Below, one piece after another: positions 58,045 to 64,000 of a DNA stretch of 64,000 nucleotides (position 1 is its first letter; each line of letters begins with the position of its first letter). The notes below the pieces were generated by a model. It ran no database searches. It saw only the letters and a list, made by a program, of their open reading frames with translations, and was not told the DNA's origin. Source of the stretch: Epiperipatus broadwayi (lineage: Eukaryota > Onychophora > Udeonychophora > Euonychophora > Peripatidae); contig JAQFVV010000317.1 in assembly GCA_028023455.1 (NCBI GenBank), positions 569,501-633,500 of the forward strand. The letters run 5' to 3'. A program made the position numbers and the translations under genes.

Positions 58045-58560
58045 TGAGTTTTGATCTGCTGTCAGTCCACTATAAGATTAATTTCTTTGATTTTAATCCA
58101 ATTTCTCCAATCCGTGCCTTGTAATATTACTTAAAAAAATTTCATTTATCTCATTCTTTTATTTGTTTAATATAGTCTTTTGTGATTACATTTAGGATTT
58201 TAGTTGTCCTTTGTTAGAATTTCTTCTAACAATTTGTTTGGTTAGCTCTATACCTATCTGTTAATATTTTCAATATTGTTGTTGTACATCTTTTGTTCTC
58301 TAGTGATGCATGTTGCTTATGATTTTTCCTGATTAATGATTTGCAATCTCTGGGTTTGTCTTAGATCATAATTAACACTTTAGTTTTTGATATTAATTTA
58401 TTTTTACTGAAAGCATTCTCTTATTATGGTATTTTTAATTAACTGTTTCTATTTCATTATTAACAATATTTTATTTTTATTTTTTTAAAGTCATAGAACC
58501 ATTATTTTAATCTTATCATCATTATTTATCTTAGTCCTAATTTCTTACTTTTATCTGGTA
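58045..58560 (-). mobile_element. RTE LINE relic, 3' part
   Basis: The segment begins with a CAGTCCACTATAAGATT word related to the RTE 3' ends at 21.6 and 56.06 kb, and the minus strand gives short WRNWIKIKEI-like pieces. It is very decayed, so the inner boundary is approximate. Confidence 0.45.
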
Positions 58561-58599
58561 GTTTATTGTGCATGTTTAATAATAAGCAAAAACTTGGGG

Positions 58600-60380
58600 T
58601 TGCAGAAAGCAATTTATTGACAAATTGATGAAGCTGAGGACAAAGAAGAAAAGGGAAGATCTCTGGACAAGTGCAGGAAACAGCATTTGTGCAATTGGGG
58701 ATCAAATTCTTGACCAGATCATTGGAAGTGATAAGAATAAGGAGACTTGGTGGTGGAATACAGGGGTACAGGAAAAAATTAAGAATAAGAAAATGGCCAA
58801 AAAAGAATGGGACAAGGTCAGGGAGATTAGTGGTAGGGTCAAATATAATATAGCAAAGAGAGAAGCAAAGAAAGCTGTTGCCAAAGCCAAGTCTGATGCA
58901 TACTCAGACTTATATGAAAGCTTAGAGAAAGAAGAAGGAGTTAAGAAGATTTTGCGCATTGCGAGACAAGACTGCTAAAGGTACTTATCAACCAAATTAA
59001 ATAAAAGACTCTTAACAATAAGATGTTTTGCAGTAAGAACAAAATCACAGCTAGATGGCAGCAATATTATGGGCATTGCCAAATGAAGAAAAATTTCATA
59101 TTGACAAGTAAATGGGAACTCCAAATTCAGGGCCAGTCCTAGAGGTCAGTAGGGAAGATGTCTGTTAAGTGGTTAGAAGAATGAAATGTGGAATCACCTC
59201 TCTGACCAAACTTTAACAACATCATGGTCACATAGAATACCAAATAAATGGAACATCATGGTTAGAGGAACCACATATGCAATCTTTGCACTATGGCAAC
59301 TTATTGAAAAACACAGAGAAGTCAACCAAAAAATTGTTCTATTATTCATTGATTTGGAAAAAGCATTTGACAGAGTGCCTAGAGATGAACGTTGGAGATG
59401 TCTCAGGGAAAAGTTGGTCCTAGAAAAATACATCTGCCTGATCTAAGATATGTATCAAGGAAGTCAAACCAGTGTGAGATGCAGTTCAGGAGAAACAGAC
59501 TTATTTCAGTTGAAAGTGGATATGCATCAGGGATCAGCTCTGAGTTCCTTACTGTTTAATATCGTCATCGATGTTCTGACAGAAGATATCCGTACAGAAG
59601 CACCTGGAACATGATGTATGTCGATGATGTTGAAATTGCAGCTAAAGACGTCAAAGAAGCTCACGATAGAATTGAAGAAAGGAGGAAAGCACTGGAGGAA
59701 TGAGAATTAGCAGAAATAAAACTGAAGTGTTTTTCTATGGAAGTGGTAGAGAGAGAGCACTGTATTAGAAGGAAAGAAGTTACCTGAGGCTGAAAAATTT
59801 AGATATCTTGGCACCTGGATTAATAGAGATGGATCACTGGATGGAGAGGTTGTGGGGATGACTCAAGCTGGATGGAATAATTGGAGAAGATTCTCTGGGA
59901 TACTCTATGATAGAAGAATAGGAAGAAGATTGAAAGGGAAAGTCTCTAAAGCTGTGGTGCATCCAGCACTGATGTATGAGCTGGAAACATGCCCGACCAT
60001 TAAGAAAATAGAAGACAAACAATGTGTAACAGAAATGAGAATGCTTAGGTTTGCCTCGGGTTTGACTAGAAAGGAAAGGTGAGAAATAACATAATACGAG
60101 AAAATATGAAGGTGAGGAAAATCAGTGAAAAAAAAGAAGGTATCAAGGTTGAGATGTTTTGGACATGTTAAGAGAAGAAAATCATGTCAGAAGAAAGATT
60201 ATGGAGATGCAACCACCAGGGGAAAGGCCCAGAGGCAGACCCAAGACCAGATGGATTGACCAAGTAAAGAGGGACCTGCAGGAGATATCACTCAAGGAGG
60301 AAATAGCTTCAGATCGAGCAATCTGAAGACGAATGATCCGCACCAGCGATCCCTCTTGAAGTGGGATTAATCAAGCTGTG
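58600..60380 (+). mobile_element. Second RTE-type LINE, 5'-truncated, plus strand
   Basis: In plus-strand order: a Lys-rich linker (58625-58978), GPVLEVSREDV and VVRRMKCG (about 59130-59190, the start of RT), LFIDLEKAFDRVPRDE (about 59345-59390, first catalytic Asp), a Gly-SALSS-type block 4 near 59535, MYVDDVEIA (about 59615-59640, paired Asp), FRYLGTWINRDGSLD (about 59800) and the C-terminal RTE signature with LKGKVSKAVVHPALMYELET and TEMRMLRFASGLTRKER (to 60082), then CFGHVKRR. No endonuclease domain is present. It is interrupted by frameshifts and stops throughout and belongs to a different RTE lineage from the 21.6-kb copy. Confidence 0.85.
58625..58978 (+). pseudogene. RTE ORF2 endonuclease-RT linker
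   Basis: A 117-codon frame, basic and rich in Lys/Glu, with WWWNTGVQEKIKNKKMAKKEW and YNIAKREAKKAVAKAK segments. In RTE proteins this helical linker joins the endonuclease to the RT. It reads open to a TAA in LRIARQDC at 58978, where the family would continue, so the frame is broken. It has no independent function. Confidence 0.75.
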
Positions 60381-63300
60381 GACAAAGAAAATCTAATAAG
60401 CTTTCCACACAGAATTTACATTTCATTTAAGCCATGAATATGCTGTTTTCTATACTGAATATATTTGGCTTAATAAATAAAAATTTAATTTTTTAAAATT
60501 ATACTACCTTAAGAATTTATCATATATTTTAATTACAATTGTATTACTATTTATGGTACTAACACTGAGTAAATATATTTTTAACTTCTAATAATTAGCT
60601 TAATGAATTTTTAAAAATGCCATAATTATGGTAAAGCTAATTTGGCTAATTATTACAAATTAATTTTTTCTTGATATTAGAAGCACAGATATTAAAAACT
60701 AGTTTTTGGATATTACATTCACATGTGAAAGCATTTACTGTTTATTATTATATATATATTAAAAGTTTGATGGGGATTTTCTTTATATTTACTATATATA
60801 ATCTTCATCTATGATATAATGAAGTAAACCATTAATTAAAATTCAAGCATTATCTAGTAATTTTATTCACCTGAAATATATAGACATTGTGGTGATGATG
60901 ATTTTTATAATTATATACATTTGGTGTTAATCATCAAATTACATGATTTACATATACATTATAGTGGAATTATAAATATATAATAATAATGCACATGAAG
61001 TTGAACTTTTTTTTTTTTTTTTGATATCTTAATTCTAAATTAAGCTTGTTTTTTTATTATTAAGTATTTGCTGATATTTGTAAACATAGTTTGTTTTTAA
61101 ATCTGGAATTTATTAAATATGACTTTAATTAACTTGTATTTTAATTTAATATAAACATATATAAATAAAGAAAAACCATGATTTGTTATTTAATAAACAA
61201 GTATGAAATATTACAAAAAGAAAAATTACCTATAGCAAATCCATTGAAGAGATGAAGATGTGAGCTTAGAGCTTTAACAAGAAATGGTAACAGTCATAAA
61301 CTTGTGTGGAGGAAACTTGTAGTTAATACTTTGGTAATACATAAATCTTGAAATATCACTTTACTTGGAAAACTCTTTTGTATAGTTTGCAATGCTATAT
61401 TTTTGTGATTTCTCAGTAATGTCCAGGTTTCGAGTAAAATCATCTTCCATTATATACAAAATAAATATTTAGAGTCTGAATAAGATATGAGTTCTTTATT
61501 TTATATTTTTTCTTAAATATTTTTTTACAATACCTTATATCATCAATGTTTGTTTTTATTTTGATTATTGGGATTTTTTTTCCAATAATATTTTTTTAAA
61601 TTATTTTATCTATAAAATATGTTTCAAAATGTCATTTTCATTAAAATCTCAGTTAATTTTAGTAATGTTAATGTTTTATTCACTATGCAATTAAAAATAA
61701 CGTTTGATCTTGTACATTAATAAAATGAATTAAAAATAAATTGAAAGTGTTCATATTAATTAAAATATAATTTGCTTATCTGATTTTTATTTGAAGCCTT
61801 TCTTTAATAGTCGCTGCTTTATCTAAATTCTTTTTTATATATAAACGTGAACAATATTAGCAAAAAAAAAAGTATTTAGTCATATTATTAAAACTATAGG
61901 TAATCAACCTGACATTACATTTATTATCCTAATTTTTTGTGTAATTAGATTGTGGTTTCATTTACAAAAAAAAAAGTGAATTGCTTTCCGAAATGTGATG
62001 GGATAATAAAAATAATTTAAAGTTTTACTTATTACTTAATTATTAAAAGAAATAAGGACTTTGCATCAAGAATAAATTTAAATTTAACCTATAATAGATG
62101 CAAGCAATATATTATACTATTATCAGTTTTCATATACCTTAATTTCATATTATTATTTTTAAATTGAACAAATCTTTCAGTACCTTATAAATCTATATCT
62201 ATTTTGCAGAAATCAAAATAGTTGAATTTTCACTTCAAATTTTGTGTCTTTTCATGTAGAGTGGCTTCTCATACCCCTTTTTAAACAGTACTAACAAATT
62301 GTAAACTTTTTCAAATGACTGCTTTTTTTTTTTTTAACTTTCTAAAACAAATATTATAAAACTTGTTCTAACTAAATCAAACAATAATAAAAAGCAAATT
62401 TATTTTATTATAGAAAGCAATCAATTGAAGCTCCTTAACCAAAGTAACTTTATTTCTTCATTTTGTGATTTTATTGATATATTTTGTAATACAAACATTT
62501 TAACACATATTGTAAATAATGCTTATATTAAAAGAAATCAAATTTGAAATAGTATTTTTATAAAACAAATAGTCTTAAAAATGGCATGGAATATTGCTTG
62601 TAACATTTACATGACTAAACTGCCTTGTATATATTGCTAGTTAAATTAAATGAATCATGATTCAACAAATTATCAATCTTATCAAATGTAATTTTAAATA
62701 ATGATCATAAAATGTTTAAAAGTAATCTCTAAAAACATCACTGTAATATGGTTATCACTTTTTTATTAATAGTATTATATAAAATGTTTATTTATGTATT
62801 TTGATTCTATGACAATGAGTTAAATTTTTTCATGCATGAAATCCTAAGAATTGTTTGATTTTATCAAGAGTTTTGATTTACAAAGAGATTTAGAAGATCA
62901 ATTGCCTTCATTTTCCAGGATAAAATTATATGGCCACAATTTGGAATTTGAATTTAGACCTTTTAAGTCCCAATAGATTTGTGATTTTTTCCAGGTAGTT
63001 GGCTCATAGTAATTCTAGATATCTAACTAATAGACAGTAAATCGGTATTCAGCAGTTTTAGCTAGATAATAAAATTAATAGAAAAACTGTTAAAAGCTTT
63101 ATTACTTTTTTTCTTTGGAGCAATGCCAGAAAAGTATTTTTCCTGCACTGGGTTTCTCGAAAATGTTTTTAGTCATTCTTGCAGAGGAAAAAAATAAAAG
63201 AAAGAGATTATCTTTGTGATAACTATTGCACCAATGTATGAACCATAAATATGTACACATTTATCACGCATTGTTCCTTTATTCTATTTCATTTATATCT

Positions 63301-64000
63301 GTGATAATATTGTTCAAATCTTTACTGAAGAAAATTTTATTTCTGAAAAATTCCATTGTTTTGTTTAATTATAGATTTCTATTATATTAGATCCTTACCC
63401 ATATTTTCTCAATATATATTTAATAACCTTACGGTCACTAGCTCTAAACAAATCCAACCAGGCAAAATCGCACAAATCTCAGATTATTACTAAAGATTCA
63501 CAAATCTAATTACCTTCTTGATCTCAGGTTCCTGTCATGTAAGTGAATGTATCACAGTAAACAATAAGATATCCAGTCTTCTGATAATATTATAATATAA
63601 TAATAATTTTAATCTTAAGTAATAGTGAGACTCATATTTAAAATGACTTCTTGTTCAACAATCTAGGATAATACTTGTGATGCTAAGAGGGGGAAAGGGA
63701 TGTTGTTTATGCTCATATATCACAACAAAGGATCTCTTATAATTCAAATTAAAACAATGCAATCCTAAATAATCTTATGTATGGAAGTTACTTTAATATC
63801 AGACAACACTCTGAAATATTATTGTATTCTTTTATTAATATTAGAACATATAACAATACTATTAAATTACAATTTTAATAGGATTAAAATTAAGACCATT
63901 ATCACAATGTTTAAATAAATTTAAATACATGGGAAAAACATTATTAGTTATGAATACAGAAAGCTATCACATTTATTTTATTAATCTAGTGTCTTCCTAA
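60381..64000. other. AT-rich DNA, right end of window
   Basis: No coding relic or array. A GATGATTTTACTCGAAAC word on the minus strand at about 61430-61449 resembles Penelope-type tails. A moderately complex patch at 63100-63260 could be non-coding conserved DNA. Otherwise nothing. Confidence 0.4.

Noticed and set aside
61400-61460. GATGATTTTACTCGAAAC on the minus strand as a ribozyme
   Set aside because: The essential C and U of the core are missing and stem II does not pair.

Overview
This is a strikingly AT-rich stretch of animal nuclear DNA that contains no intact host protein gene I can support. It is built from decayed transposable elements, dispersed repeats, tandem/inverted arrays and microsatellites, separated by anonymous AT-rich DNA. 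The element mix (a Penelope-like element with GIY-YIG endonuclease, RTE and Jockey/CR1/I-type LINEs, several hAT transposons of the ZBED5/GTF2IRD2/SCAND3 type, tRNA-derived SINEs, long AAT/ATT arrays) fits an invertebrate such as a mollusc, perhaps a cephalopod. That assignment is inference.

Layout. 0.4-14.4 kb: two diverged copies of a large dispersed repeat (R1). The left copy contains a 13-bp-TSD-flanked dimeric/fold-back insertion (1.87-2.48 kb) and a convincing type I hammerhead ribozyme (3.07-3.13 kb). The right copy is split by a 6.8-kb minus-strand LINE. Between the copies lies a frameshifted coding relic with about twelve 27-residue repeats (4.8-6.5 kb). 14.4-27 kb: a 264-bp tandem duplication, a decayed hAT transposase, a short hAT remnant with a transposase dimerisation domain, and a minus-strand RTE (21.6-24.6 kb). 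27-43 kb: a 978-bp transposon with long terminal inverted repeats, islands of higher complexity that look like conserved non-coding DNA, a hairpin of two SINE copies, an inverted repeat block (39.2-40.2 kb) with a hammerhead-like motif beside it, and a small MITE. 43.9-49.4 kb: a composite Penelope-like insertion inside a 15-bp direct repeat, made of an inverted 5'-truncated copy, a 3'-fragment repeat and a full copy that a hAT element later interrupted. 50-54.4 kb: a tRNA-derived retrosequence, a third R1 fragment, a LINE relic and an hAT transposon. 55-60.4 kb: a long ATT array, RTE fragments and a roughly 440-bp repeat array. Each long repeat in that array carries a hammerhead ribozyme motif. 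60.4-64 kb: anonymous AT-rich DNA.

The most interesting signal is the set of hammerhead ribozymes and the shared build of the arrays. The HHR array at 56.4-57.9 kb, the structured dimer at 1.87-2.48 kb and the block at 39.2-40.2 kb all show direct copies switching to inverted copies. The Penelope-like insertion at 43.9-49.4 kb has the same kind of layout. A plausible but unproven reading is that these are small non-autonomous, retrozyme-like elements spread by Penelope-type reverse transcriptase. All boundaries are read by eye. No alignment, folding or database search was run.
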